Shown piece after piece: positions 26,320-38,397 of a stretch of DNA of 64,000 nucleotides. Origin of the DNA: Armillaria gallica (taxonomy: Eukaryota; Basidiomycota; Agaricomycetes; Agaricales; Physalacriaceae). The DNA lies in NCBI GenBank assembly GCA_037576215.1, contig JBANDB010000003.1, positions 6,200,001 to 6,264,000 of the forward strand. Direction: 5' to 3'. The position numbers and the translations under genes are program-made. How positions within the stretch are numbered: position 1 is the stretch's first letter; each line of letters begins with the position of its first letter. The notes under the pieces are model-generated. The model ran no database searches. It was not told the DNA's origin and saw only the letters and a program-made list of their open reading frames with translations.

Positions 26320-26500
26320 GTTCCTTCATCAACTGTGCGTGCACGAGCAAGCCTTGTCATGTATTCCCTGTCCACCGTCTCCAATACCTCTGTCTCCTGT
26401 CCCACTTCCACCGACTACGATGCGGACCTTGCGCTATTCCAACCACTCAGGAGGAAGAGGAGCTTGTGGATAAGCCATGCAGACATCGTCGAGATAGGTA
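26320..26500 (-). pseudogene. Degraded copy of the small membrane-protein gene at 62.4 kb
   Basis: The minus strand shows the exon-intron-exon arrangement of 62,690-62,790 (compare the intron 3' end ending in GACAG followed by AGGTATTG) but with many substitutions and stops. A stretch around 26,350 also matches 32,170. Confidence 0.35.
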
Positions 26501-27200
26501 TTCAGCGGGGAGCTCAAATGTGTCGAGGGTCTCATGCGGGACGAGGACGCTGCTTGGTCGCCACTAGTCAGTGCATCAACATCATTCTGAGAGCTCCTTC
26601 CCACTAGGTGCATGTAATCTAAACGCCACCGCCATCACCCTTCCCAGTTCCCATTATGCTGCACGCTGCCGTGACGGGTCTGCTCTCTTCCCGAAGCATG
26701 GCGGTTTGGCGAACGCATTGGAATCGTAGTCGGGCGACAGGGATGGACGGTGTCAGTATTCGAGGTGGGTCGTTATTTGACTGTTGACAGGAATATCGTC
26801 CTCATTCCCTAGCAGACACTCGGCCGCCTTCTATACATCAAGTATTCGGACATACAGCGTACGGAAGGCTGAAAGAGAGGACGACTCAGTACTCAGTGAT
26901 CAGTGGGTACTCCGAGTCCGAGCCCTTCTTTCTCTGCATTAATACATAGGAATTTGACTTTCTTCACATCGAGTTAAATCCTACGCATGCTTTGATATTT
27001 GGCCCAAATAATCGTCGTGATGGACGACGGTGAGCGCTACCAAACAGCAAACCCCACCTCTTTCGATAATCCGGCCAAAACGATCCTCATGCTGAGTCCA
27101 AGCTGGACGAATATGAGTGCTACCTCGCTTCGACTCCACGATCGATAGCACTCGAACCTTGGCTAGGTGAACATTATCATGTATAATCTACAAAGAGTCC
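26500..27200. other. Intergenic, no gene recognised
   Basis: I see no splice-supported coding region, repeat module or RNA gene here. Confidence 0.4.
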
Positions 27201-27204
27201 TTCG

Positions 27205-27715
27205 GAAATCCGTCCCCAGGATTCGAACCTGGGGCATCCAATGCTTGGTCATGGCCGGACATTCATGTTAACGAGGCAGCCGATGAACGTTCAACCTGCC
27301 CGATAATCGATGTAGGATGTTACTTGTCGCCATGCTAGCATGCACAACGCTGCTCGAGATCGTCTGTTCATTGGCATGGGCGGTCGAAACGCGGTGACCG
27401 AGGTCAAAATTGCATAAAGGCTGCCAGTTTCGAGCCAGTTCCACCCTCGGGACTCGAACCTGGGGCTTCCATGGTTTATGGCTCAGAATCCAATCCAAGC
27501 AGAGCTAGGAGGAATGACAGTAAGCGGACAGAATGTCGTCGTCTCGATGAGCTATGGCATGACGAGAGAGTCGAGGATTAGCTGCTTTCAGCTATGCGTT
27601 TAGACTTGGACGAGCATGGTCATACCAAAAAATTGTTTATAGCAATATTACTAGACTCTAATTTGACCTCCGGGAATCGAACCCAGTCCACTGCGTATGC
27701 CCGCCAGACTACGTT
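27205..27715 (-). repeat. Three tRNA-like units
   Basis: Units on the minus strand at 27210-27259, 27439-27488 and 27663-27713. The first has a seven-base T-stem (CCCCAGG/CCTGGGG) around TTCGAAT, and short flanking GTCC/GGAC complementarity that resembles a minimal acceptor stem. These units are more divergent from the common classes than the others. No anticodon arm can be drawn. Confidence 0.6.
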
Positions 27716-27949
27716 GATCTGATTATCTGGACTACTTGCCTCAAGGATGATGCACACCGGAATTTCGGATCAGAGGAACGAGAGAATACGATCCGCCATC
27801 CCTCCTCTCAATTATAAACTCCTACTACGATGTTAGAATGTACAAGAACTGGTAGAAAACATGGCCAATGTACTGAGTCGGAACCTAGTGCATGACCAGG
27901 GAGGGATGCTACATGCTAGGCCATGGATACTTTACATGTTATCTTGCAA

Positions 27950-30070
27950 GTCAATAGGCAAAGACCAAAGCACTCATCCAAAGAGCGTGTCAACAAGGCG
28001 GAGGTCAGACCTAAAGAATGGGCATTGAATCCGATTTCTCGAAACTGGCGCATTGTATTAGGCTGCGTATGTGTGGTTGTAGATACCGGCTTGTGAGCAA
28101 CGAAGGGCTCGAAACAAAGGTATAATGCAGAAAGAAAGTGTACGGCAAGACGAGTCGATAGTCATCCCGCAGCCCCTTCTCAATGCAACTTGTCGATCTT
28201 CCCCCAAGAGCCAAAGGGTATATACTGCAAAGACGGATGGGAAAAGAACGCGGCGAGAGACTTGAGCTTGATTACTCATCAAGACGATTTCAATCTGGGA
28301 AGAGACAAACAAGCGTGGCAGGAAGAATGTCAACTCCCGAGGACAGAGAACGTGTTCCGTCGAGAGTTGCAAATCCAAGTATCTCGAGAGGTTATTACAT
28401 ATGCGACATCCCAAACATAGCATTGCCTGTAGGTGTATAGCTCTCCCTGCACAATACAATTTCAGAACTAGAGACAAAGGGGTGATGAGACGGTGCCGTA
28501 CACGAACAACCAATCGTCGAGACTCACGCCCTCCTCTTCCTTCTTCCAGTGCTGGATTCCTCCCGTCCATCTCCTCTATGGAAATTCAACAGGGTCTGGC
28601 ATGACGTGACGGTCGTAGGAGAAGAGGGAAAGAAGTTAAAAAAGAATGGCGTCGGAGGCACATCGTGTTGGGATTTACAACTTCAAGCTTATGCCGGAAG
28701 ATTCCCGAATATTCGGCTTACTCATTTGTCACGATACTTGGATATTTTTAGGTACTTTATGTAGAATATTCTAGATACTTTTGTAGTATTTAAGGAACTC
28801 TTTGCGAGCTCTAGTAGCTAACAATTCAGTATATTTACCTACTGCAAGCCTCCCACTGTTATAGTTACAACACATCGCTACGGTATAAGCCCCTGCACGA
28901 ATCGAACATGTCGGGGCCGTACTGTACTATTTCGACCTTATCTTCATGTCACAGGTCATAGCAGCTTGTGAAATGAAGATATGCATACCTGATAACATGT
29001 CACAGGCCTCAGTGAAGAGACACAAAAATGTTCCAAAATAGTGTCTTTTTCGAGTAAGAATAACAAAAAACTCCTTCCTTGAGCATCTATGCATTCCCAG
29101 ACATTTCTGTCATCGGTGATTTGGTTTGATGATGTGGCAGTGGCGACTCTGTTCTGGCAGCTCAAAGGTGGATTCCGTGGCCCGTTCAGCCTTTTATGAC
29201 GTTGTGGATGGCAAAAAATCACACTCAAGGAGGGTTGAACTGGAGACCTAGCTACTCGGTCACAGCATTGAGCCACAAGACTACTATAGTAACTGAATAA
29301 TTTACAATGTGAAGATGTACATAACATGTCACAGACTACAGTGATCTGTGAAGATCTTCCCGGCTGAAGATGTGGCATAACATGTCACAAGCCGTGAAGA
29401 TAAGGTCGAAATGGTACAGTACTCCCACTTCACCATATGGCGGTCAGAAGTGTCGGAAAAGAAGCTAATCATTCAAGCACGTCTGCATTCAGGGTCTTTT
29501 CCTCCGAGTTCAAGCACTGACACGCGCGAGTATGGTGATGTTGTTACACGCGACAAGGTTCGGCTCAAGAGACCCACTAGAAATTGATGGGTCAAGGCCG
29601 GAGAGCGGGAGGAATGAAATGACATACCCAACATCGGTCCTGGACTATGCGTTCCCGCCAATATCAACGCATGTTCAGTCGCTATTGGTTGTGAAAAAAG
29701 ATTTAAGTGTGCAACATGATTTGACCTCCAGGACTCGAACTTGGTGCATTGCGCATACCGAGTAGGCTACAACGGATTGACAGCAAAGACCATAACGCCT
29801 GCTATCTCGGTGCATGTCGGTGAAGTTCCCACATTGTAGGGAATAGCCATCGGTAAGAGTCGGACGTGACGTACAATCGAATCCAAGGAAGATAAATGCC
29901 TGAGCACTGTCTTCTCTGGCTCATTCCCCGAGAAAGCGAAGCAACAAAACTTTGCCATGCCTTTAGGAGTCGAAGTCGGTGGATGTCACGGTATGCTAAA
30001 ATGACGACTGGGACTCGGAGGATGCGGGTACGAATCGAGAGAAAGTCTTCCGTGAGGATATAGGCTCTCT
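27950..30070 (-). repeat. tRNA-like composite repeat block, interrupted by a MITE
   Basis: Units at about 28032-28075 (degenerate), 28888-28922 continuing at 29419-29443 (split by an insertion), and 29719-29770. The modules around 28,180-28,370 and 29,460-29,660 match those at 10.0-10.6 kb closely. Confidence 0.65.
28923..29418. mobile_element. Non-autonomous TIR element (MITE-like, 496 bp)
   Basis: The ends are inverted repeats of 24 bp, TGTACTATTTCGACCTTATC... on the left and its complement on the right with one mismatch. The element is flanked by GTAC at 28919-28922 and 29419-29422. Removing it together with one GTAC restores a tRNA-like unit matching the intact one at 10373-10423. Internally, the word ACATGTCACA occurs several times. 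No transposase is encoded. The superfamily is uncertain. Confidence 0.7.
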
Positions 30071-30390
30071 GGGGATGTCATTCACATCGTCCATGCGTGT
30101 GAGCGAGCGCGCGCAACATTGGCCCATCAATATCACTCTATCACCCTTAGACGCCAGCGTGCCGAATTTACGAACATTGGGATATGTTCTCGAGGTCCTG
30201 TGTGCAAATTATGAACGCGGATGGCGTAGAGTGGAGGATAGAATGCGCGGAGAGGAGATGAGAGTCAAAGAGGAAGAGGAAGGTACCCGAGGTACATCAC
30301 CGGCCCGTGCGGATTCGGCGTCGACGCAAGTCTTCCTTCTACTACCACCTCCTCCTCACGTCCATTCTCGTTTCTTCCTGTATCTCTTCC

Positions 30391-31640
30391 ATTCTTCCAT
30401 GTTTCAAACACAGTGGAATTTGTTTCATGTACGTACTTTTATTTGTATTGTAATTGTAATCATCCTCCGCTAAATCCCTCTTGACACTCCAGCTGTCCAA
30501 ATGTTGGACTTGAACGCGCAACTCATATCCTCGCTCTACGCTTTATTTCCTTCTTTCTTCCGTTCTTCAAATGCTCATATTCGTTTTGTTTGACAGGAAA
30601 TTACGTTGAGATGGTTTTACAATGTGCCACAGCCGCAATACTCCCCGTTCCACCTCTTACCTCCCGAGGGCCTCGTCAAGAGCTGCAATGACGCGTATTT
30701 GGACCCTGATTTACCGGTCGTTCCTTATGCGGACGACAACTCATGCTGTGGCGTTCTCCCTTAGTTTTGACTCCGGACCATTGCGTCTTCACATCCTGTT
30801 CAAATAGCGAGCATATCATTCCATCGCGCGCACTCAAAACAATTATTATGGATATTCAAGTGATGTAAAGATTGTATTTCGAGGTGAATAGGCGTTGCAA
30901 ACTCCTTTTATGCCTGCCATGACTGATTGTCCTCTGCAGATACCGACCGACGCCACAGAATTTGTCGTATCATTTTCCAACGTGATCGCGGGCTCTACAT
31001 CCCGAAATACGGAAGATACGAGATAACGGCACTCGTGTCAGTTTGACATGTACTGAATATCTTCCTTCTTGAATTCAGACTTACCTCGGACTTTGGGATG
31101 CGAGCAAAGCGCGGATTCAAAGATGACCCGATAACTCCACTATATCCACCACTTCTGAGGATCTGGTTGTGACACCTGGACTCCCTGGTCCGCGCACACG
31201 TAGTCAAGGTCTTTCTGTCAATTTACCAGCTATTTCGAGGCGCTGAGCATCCGGCTATGGGACAACAGTACCCGTGTGTTTGTATTACATATTGTTTGAT
31301 TCAGAAAGTGACTCATCCCCTGGACCTACAGCGCTGCGAGCATTAAAACTCGCTCTTGATGTCTTGTTTTCCTTTTCTGGGATGATATTGATGACCCTGC
31401 ACACCCCGCAAATTCGTTCTGTGAGTGCCGTTGCGCGTTTCCTGACCATGTTCATCGCAAAGCCTGACATTTTATCTTATTTGTGTGGTTATATTCTGCA
31501 AGCAGTATGTATTCGTGTTCTAAGGTGAACTGCACACGGTAATTTTGTCTTACAGGCAGATATCAGAGAGACAGAATCAAGATGGTGAATGTACGAGTCA
31601 TTCAAAGGTCCGATTCTTGCTCCGGGTCATTCTATTTTCA
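30391..31640 (+). other. Unresolved spliced coding region, unknown product
   Basis: Several stretches look like exons in the plus direction. The first follows a TGACAG acceptor at about 30,600 and includes SPFHLLPPEGLVKSCNDAYL. A second joins KIVFR to TDRRHRICRIIFQRDRGLY across a GT-AG intron of about 60 bp ending at 30,948. A third lies around 31,300-31,505 (ALRALKLALDVLFSF) and ends at a consensus GTATGT donor. Internal stops at about 30,764 and 31,124 are not explained by my splicing. This may be an unrecognised gene or a decayed one. An ATG at 30,400 followed by GTACGT is a possible start. Confidence 0.3.
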
Positions 31641-31909
31641 TGTTGACATTCTATTCCCGAACATTGACAGGTCGAATTGCCTTGGAGATGAAGAAAAAAC
31701 GTCGAAAGCACTACGTACTGTTGGATGTTGCAATATCAAGAATGCCGAGAAGTGAATGAGAAGACTGGTCGGGTATTTTTCGATGACCGGGTGGATAGTG
31801 CGGAGGCGAGAACGGATGCTTTGAATTTCGTTATGAGCGGGGACTTGTGTTATTGCATTAATTGCTCTATTCTGATTTCTTTTATTTTCATCAGTATTAT
31901 CAGATAACA

Positions 31910-32445
31910 CATCTTGGTAGAGGCGGCCGATTTTCGTGGTAGTTTATGACTTTAGTGGGCGGAGCACATTTTGGCAGACGCAGCAGATTTGGGGATGGTA
32001 GGAGACATTGACTCGATCGTAGAGATGAACCATTGAACGCAACCCATGAGACCCGTATACCATTCTCGTGTCGATACCATTGTGGATTTGGCGTTATATC
32101 AGCTATCAATGGATGATCGCATCACCATCACCTTATAGAGGAACCCAAGAGCGACAACCCCGAAGACGTTCGAGCAAGCCTTGTTATGTACTCTTGATCG
32201 ATACGTTCGCCAATATCTCCTCTGTCGCACAAGAATCAGGTTCGCGTGCCCCATTTCGGTTGACTAAGACGTGCAAAGACACGTTTACGAAAGCGTCATT
32301 TCTCGGTGCGGTCTCCAGCGTGCTCTTGGGAACTTCAAGGTCAGCATGAAAGGTGCCGTGCGTCTTCATCTGACGGAGGAATCTGCTTTCAATCCCATGG
32401 AGAGATGCTGAGCTAAAGACAAGGTATATATTCAATTTTCTACCG
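31910..32445 (-). pseudogene. Decayed copy of the small membrane-protein gene at 62.4 kb
   Basis: The minus strand matches 62,540-62,800 through the exon with 'ctcttgggttcctctataagg' and the whole intron region ('aaccgaaatggggcacgcgaacctgattct'), but stops and frame shifts are frequent. It lies just 3' of the A-T-R reductase gene. Confidence 0.45.
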
Positions 32446-32484
32446 GTATCTTCTCTATATTTTGCACAGTTCAGTCTCTTTTAA

Positions 32485-35400
32485 TCAATTGATAAATCCA
32501 GTCTCTCGCCAGTGTGCCACCCATTTCGCCACAAGCTCCCTGTTGACCGCCGGCGCCTTCTTCAAAATGGGTGCAATCTTCGTCGTTTCTTCTGTCAAGA
32601 ATACCATCGGCTTTCTATGGGATGGCCCATATCTCATACGGAAGAACGGCTGCCACACAACGCGTGAGTCGCCTATAACCGCCAACCAGGAAAGCTACTC
32701 ACCAACAACTTGATAGTCGGGTTCTTCTTTCCGTCCTCATCCGACTTCGCTAACCTCTCCACCCACTCACTCTTATCCACGCGCTCGAAGCTCACCCCAG
32801 AAGCTTCTAATCCGCCAAGAATATCCTTCCAATGCGCCGACGTGTTTGGATTCACGATGTGATACACAGCCGTAGCAGGCTTTGTCGTGTTCAACACGAC
32901 CTCCACTATACTCTTCCCGGCGAAATCTACAGGGAGCCACGAGGGATATTCGTCGACCACAGGAAGCGCGCCTACAGTGTTCGCGCTTTTGAACATCAAC
33001 GGCCACGCCTCCGTTTCGTTCCAGACACCGCTTCAAAGGAGAAAATCAGCGTACACTCGTTTCTCAAGGACGGAGCCACCCACTACACGGAATCCCCGAC
33101 CATCTGTCCTATCCGCAGAACGGACACTGGCACCCCGCTCTTCTGTGCCGCGTGCTCACACAGCTTCTCCACGACCCACTTGCTCTGCGCATACCCCATC
33201 CCCGCCGCAGTCGACGGTGAAGTGGAAAAGCCCTCTGAACAGGTCTCGTCCCTCGATCCCTGCCTACAGCTGATGGACGAGCTGAACGCGAATGATGCAG
33301 GCTCACAGAAGGGCGATCCGAGACACAAGTTGATTAAGTTCACCGCGCCACCGATGTGCGAGTCATAAGACTCAATGTTGAGTACGAAGTTGACAGGCCA
33401 GGCGTTCTGTTTTGGGTCACAGTGAATATCACGACACAGAAGGAGGGTGAGGGTGTGACGTACGTGGATAACATCCGTCACCTCATCTTGTAGAGCGCCG
33501 TACTCTTCTTCTGTCAACCCAAAGAGAGGCTCGTTGGCGTTTGCTGCGTATGACGTGACCTTGGCTTCGTCGACAGAGACCTTTCGGTCAGTGACCGACT
33601 GTCTGATACGTTCCAGAGATTCGGAGTGAGACTTGGCACGGGACAAACAGACGACCTTTTGAACGGAAGAGGATGCTGTTAATTGAGAAAGAAGATGAGC
33701 ACCGAGGGATCCTGTTGCACCGGTGAGGAGCTATGCACGAGTAGAGTGAGTCTCTTTTGTTCTGAGGTGTGAGGAATCTAGGCTTACGATTACGCGGGCA
33801 TCGGTAGGCTTCGGTAGAGCAGTAGCTCTGGCTGCATGCGTGCCTACGTTGGCACTCCATTTATCAAGCAGTGCCAGCATCACGGCTTCGTGCCTACTTC
33901 CCACTACTTGAGTACCACCGCTCTGTAGGTGAAGGATATAACCTGCAAGTCTGGCAAATTGTCAGTGTCAGAGCCCCAGTCGAGGATGAAAAATGGACAC
34001 ACTTCTCCACCGACGGATGTTCATATACCACTAGCAAGCCTTCTGTGAGTCTTTCATTCTTCTAGAAGTAAAACGTTCTTTCTTACCTGTCTGTCCAAGG
34101 CTATGAGCCCCCAATTCGAGCCCCTTCTGCATACTATTTCGTATCCTTGTCGCATGTAACGAGTCAACTCCAAATGCAAATAGGTCGACCTTTCTATCGA
34201 GCTTTGCCGACCGATTAGGACCCAAGGCTTTAGCGATCGTAGCAAATATATACGCCTCCAGCTCTTCCCACGATAGTGTCTTCTTCTCCACCTCGACGTC
34301 AGTCTGGTCGAACCGGGCGTAGATGCTTTCTGAACACCGGTTGATCATGATGGATCCAGTATGAAAACAAGACTCGTACCTATAAGGTCCTTGAACTTTG
34401 CATAACACGCTGGTCGGAGTATGCTCATCTTGGTGGCCACCGGGATGTGCGTACCATACCTGTACGGTGTTTTCCATCAGTTCCCACCTCGTAAAACCGC
34501 ATAAGGACACGTACGGTAAGAACTCTACCATCTCGGGTAGCAACCGCGAATGGGTTGGTGCTTCTGCGTTGGCTTGCTCGATGACGGGCCAGACTTGGGA
34601 CATGAGGTCTTCTCGGGAGAGACCCTCTTCAAGTGCGAGGTCAGAGGGGAGGATTAGGCATCCCGTTTGTGGTTTTCCGGCGCCGAAGATGATGGCTGGG
34701 AAGACATCAGTGGGAAAAAACTATGATGGGCATTAGCTTTACCTTCGGCGACGTATGGGCTGTTTCCTCGGATACAGAGTTCCATGGGAACTGTGTCGCT
34801 CATCAGCAAGGATAGAGTGGCTAGCAAGATCCTTACCGGGGTTGGTCTTCTCCCCGAGGATATGAACGAGCGTATCATCAAGCCGTCCGATGTATTTGTA
34901 CAAGTCCTTGCGCTCGGGATGTCGGAGAAAGAGGTCCTTGGTCGCGTAGGATCCGTCCGAGCGGTTAGTCTCGGTCTAAGAAACGCTGAAAAGACTGATC
35001 CCAATGTCTGAGAAGGGATAAACAAACCTTGGGAGGATACCCGTCCTTGACGATAACTTCAAAGGTGTCGCCACCTTGTGGTTCCCAAACAAGGTAGTTT
35101 GCTGAACCGGGGAGAGGGCGGGTCCAGTTCCAGAGTTTGTCTGTCGCGAAGTCGCGGTTGGAGTTCATCAGAGGTCCGGTCTGCAATAGGTGAGTCCGGT
35201 TTGTCGTTGAGTGGAATGTTTCCTACCTCTGTTGTTGCGTAGATACTAAGCAAGTTCACTCCGGCTTGAACGAGTCTGTCACCGAGATCATCCTGGTTGC
35301 ATAAAAGGATGAAAAATGGAAGCGGAGGTGGACAAGTGAGGAGCCTACGGGGAGAGGAGCGCCTGCATATCCGACGATATCAAAACTGGCTAGGGCATTG

Positions 35401-36485
35401 ACGCCTGCAGGCGTTTCCGCGAGGAGCTACAATGATTGTCCTGAGCACCAGCTCTATAGGAAGCGTGAAGGGAAATAAGACCTTAATTACATACGGTACA
35501 GCATAACATTGTCGCACAGGAGGAGAGACGACGAGTACGGCACAGATGTTACTAGATGTTAGAGGTAGATGAGGCGGGAAGAGCGTCAGCGGTTGACCAG
35601 GATAGATACATCGGAATCTATTCGGGCGAGTCAGTTATTGTCGATGGACCACAAAGCAGCGAAACTGACACAGCAAAGTGACCGTATGCATGGAACACGG
35701 GCAGAGTACTGAAACCTGGCTTGTTCTGGTTCAACGCGGCATTCGCAATGAGGCCATAGTGGGTTATGCGGACTGGTTTAGGGAATCCGGTCTACGAATG
35801 AAAGTTCAGAGGGTGGAAACATAGTAGGAAGGGAAGGGCTTACCGAGCCAGAAGAGTGAAGAATGACGGCAGGTCGTTTGCTCTCCTGTTCTGGTGTCAG
35901 AACCGCTGGGAAGGGTTTGATCTTGGTGCTCTCAACGCCCTCGAGACCCCACAAAGGGAAACGCTTATCTTCGACGAGCTCCACCGTGTATCCTTGGTTG
36001 CGAAGGAGCTTCTGCGCGTCGTGTGCTTCTTGGATGAATTTCGTGCCGTAGATAAGGTGGGTAGCGTCGGTGAGCTTGGTGAGATGTGCGACTGCTAGAA
36101 CGGAGTTGTTCACCGAGAGAAGGAGGGCGGTCAGACCGAGCTTCGCGAGGGCCATCTCTAGGAGAAATTCGTCGATCGCTGTGCTTGTCAAGACAGCAAT
36201 AGTCTGCACGGGAGGTACCTCGCCCAAGACCGTCTTTGGCGCAAGGCCAAGGGAGGAGTAGTGCCATGCAAGGCGGTCAACGGCGGATTGTATTTGGGCA
36301 AATCTACATGAGTGTTAGAGCGAGTCAACAAGAGAGAGAAACCAAAGGTACGTGAGCGAGCGTAATACTATGGCAGAACCATCCTCAGGCGACCCCGTAT
36401 AGATAGCAGGATCATTCGGCTGGTCTCGTGCACGAATTGCGACAAGTTCTGTGATGGATTTCGCTTTGGAGGTTACTGCGGACAT
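32485..36485 (-). CDS. Adenylate-forming reductase (NRPS-like, A-T-R)
   Basis: Eighteen exons give 1,036 aa: 36485-36352, 36303-35844, 35791-35670, 35617-35482, 35426-35349, 35292-35227, 35180-35028, 34975-34837, 34790-34743, 34695-34515, 34459-34380, 34329-34087, 34030-34003, 33950-33788, 33730-33464, 33406-33087, 33030-32703, 32649-32485. All 17 introns are 46-57 bp GT-AG and in phase. The adenylation domain has LHSSGS-TGFPKPV, YATTE-TGP and YKYIGRLDD. The carrier domain has DLFAFGVDSLHATR (phosphopantetheine serine about S589). The reductase domain has LLTGATGSLGAHLL near 678 and YAQSK (Y838, K842). Such enzymes activate a carboxylic or amino acid, load it on the carrier and release it reductively with NAD(P)H. 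The substrate cannot be read here. The donor of intron 4 (GTCTTA) is weak but keeps the conserved YVIK. Confidence 0.92.
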
Positions 36486-36767
36486 AGTGACAAGGGACAA
36501 AGGGTTACCGGACCGTCAAGCCGGTACACCCGGTCGGTCGCCTTCGAGAGTTCTTAAAAAAAATACTATATCAATTTTTTTCTAAACTAATTAGCTCAGA
36601 AGTGGGTGAGAAAGTGATGATTAATCAAAAAATGAGAGCTCACTGAGACTATCGGCTCTGTAATTCCCTTAAGCATCATCTTAGTGATAGAGATGATGAA
36701 GGGACAGTCATGTTGCAGTCGCGCAAGCTTCAGATTTGGTATTCCGTCAACGGCCAGCCGGGAGAGA

Positions 36768-36781
36768 CCGGTTGGAACCGG
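36768..36781. promoter_or_regulatory. CCGGTT inverted repeat between reductase and UstYa-like gene
   Basis: CCGGTT and AACCGG are separated by GG, about 285 bp upstream of the reductase start. Further CCGGT-type words occur at about 36,511-36,541 and 36,795. A symmetrical CGG-containing site is the kind bound by fungal Zn2Cys6 regulators, but no regulator gene is present in the window. Confidence 0.3.
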
Positions 36782-36885
36782 TAACTGGTGCTAACCGGGT
36801 GGCAGTGCGCTTACCAATACCATATGTCATACCTTGATCCGGAATGTTATTCCCACGGCGGTCGGTCGGTCGGATTGACCAGGCG

Positions 36886-37410
36886 TTATAAAAAATATCG
36901 AGTGGATGTATTATTTTGACATCCTCGTAACCCCTTGGCTTGGCTTTTTGGGATCTTCAGCAGTGTATCTGCAGTGGATAAATGAGATCGTGAAGGATGC
37001 CGTTGATGTAGATCACTGACGGTTGTAAAGATCGCCCCAAGCTCTGTCTGCTTCGGCGTCGAAACCTTGATATATCGTCTTTTCTTCTCGCCCGACGGTA
37101 AATACTTTCACCTCGTTCTCCAGGGCCTCTTGAGCAGGCGCTACTCAAAAAGCAACTAAGAAGGTTAATAGCATCAACTGATATGATACTCACAATATAA
37201 CAGTGGTCGATCCACAAAGATGGCCTAACAGTCGTTGGTTCCGTGAAAGCTGATGATCAGTAAGAATGCCAGAACGATAGCTTGCAGTAAAATGATCCCA
37301 ACATAGATCTTCTCGTGTAATTTCGAACGGGCGTGGCGAGTCTTCCGTGTAGAGTACTGATTGTCGTCAGGCGACACTAGTGGGACATAATCGAGCGACT
37401 CGCTGCCCAT
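36886..37410 (-). CDS. UstYa/DUF3328-like protein, C-terminally truncated
   Basis: Three exons (37410-37230, 37140-37021, 36968-36886) give 127 aa. There is an N-terminal polar tail, one TM segment near residues 36-53 (IYVGIILLQAIVLAFLLII), and then the family landmarks SPAQEALENEV, RAWGDLYN and KIPKSQA. The frame then ends in a TAA. Full-length members run to roughly twice this size and carry two HxxHC-type motifs thought to be catalytic; those are absent. Intron 1 is long (89 bp) with an unusual GTTAGG donor. Full-length relatives oxidise or cyclise ribosomal peptides in dikaritin pathways. This copy is probably inactive or regulatory. It lies head to tail with the reductase and next to the secreted repeat peptide. 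Confidence 0.6.
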
Positions 37411-37429
37411 CGTGAAGAATACAGATTAT

Positions 37430-38340
37430 CCGGAGGGACAGGAAAGGACCTGGGGTATAATGTATCACAATCGTCCAGATACTGTTCTAGAGCATCTGAA
37501 TTCGATTCTTCAAGGGAGGAAACTGATCTGAGGTCACAAGAAGTCCGTGGTTGATTAGAACTGTCGAATATTATGACAGATTCGCCGCTTCACGTAGCTG
37601 GCCCCAATCCTGGTGAGAATCTTTTGTAAGTTGAGGATATCATTGGCCAGGACAAGTTCAACATCCGGCAATTAATTTACATCTTCCCGCGCGCGTCCCA
37701 GAGGCTGTCAGAGTATCGACTCTGCATCTAGTTCCTTGCTGATGATGAACACGTGAGTGGGTTCTCGGTATGACCCGTCACCCTACCACGACATTTTCAT
37801 ATTTTGCGCGTAGATAGTCGTTTTAGGAGCGAGAAAGTGCTCTAGGACAATGCGAGAATGACATCAAGGAAGACCAGACAGTGATTGGCTGATGGAAAAA
37901 TATCAGGGTCGGAATAACCAATTACCGACTCATAGTTCGATCTCAACTCCGCAAATTCCGCTGACTATTCAACTTCATTGTACCGTCGCATAGCTCGCCA
38001 TCCCTTCAAGGACCAATTACTTGTTTACTCAGCTGTTGTCATGGGGGCAACGTGTACGGTCTCTTGACTATTTGGTGGACGATACCTTGCCTTGGTGTCA
38101 CTCATATCGGTGCTTTTCTCTGTCAAGCTGGGGTCGAAAGAATTTTAGTTCGATGTCTGGAATATTCCAACATCTCGGCAACCTTCTTTTTTGACAGATC
38201 AATCATGTACTTCATCCTCCAACTTGGGTTCTTGCTGCGAGATTCATATCACCCTTGACATTGGACCGCCTGAAAACCATTCTACGCCATTGTCCGTGGA
38301 GTTGCAGTATCTTGACCCAGTGCCTGATTAGGAGCCATAC
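37430..38340. other. Intergenic region between divergent genes
   Basis: This is the space between the minus-strand UstYa-like gene and the plus-strand repeat-peptide gene, so it probably contains both promoters. No gene was recognised. Confidence 0.4.
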
Positions 38341-38344
38341 TCGC

Positions 38345-38351
38345 TATATAA
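38345..38351 (+). promoter_or_regulatory. TATA box of the repeat-peptide gene
   Basis: TATATAA lies 47 bp upstream of the proposed ATG at 38398. Confidence 0.55.
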
Positions 38352-38397
38352 ACCTCAGGTTACGGTGAATCCATACCGTTCCATCCTGTTAGGAATC

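Noticed and set aside
30075..30473. 132-codon open frame on the plus strand
   Set aside because: It begins within the repeat block and has low-complexity Glu and hydrophobic runs. No support beyond the open frame, although its 3' end overlaps the possible start of the unresolved gene.
32485..36485. Reductase as a pseudogene
   Set aside because: At first the adenylation domain seemed out of frame after HAYGHFA. Using donor GTCAGT at 35669 rather than the GT two bases earlier restores the frame and the FRCIYPGQPL motif, and the remaining introns fit.
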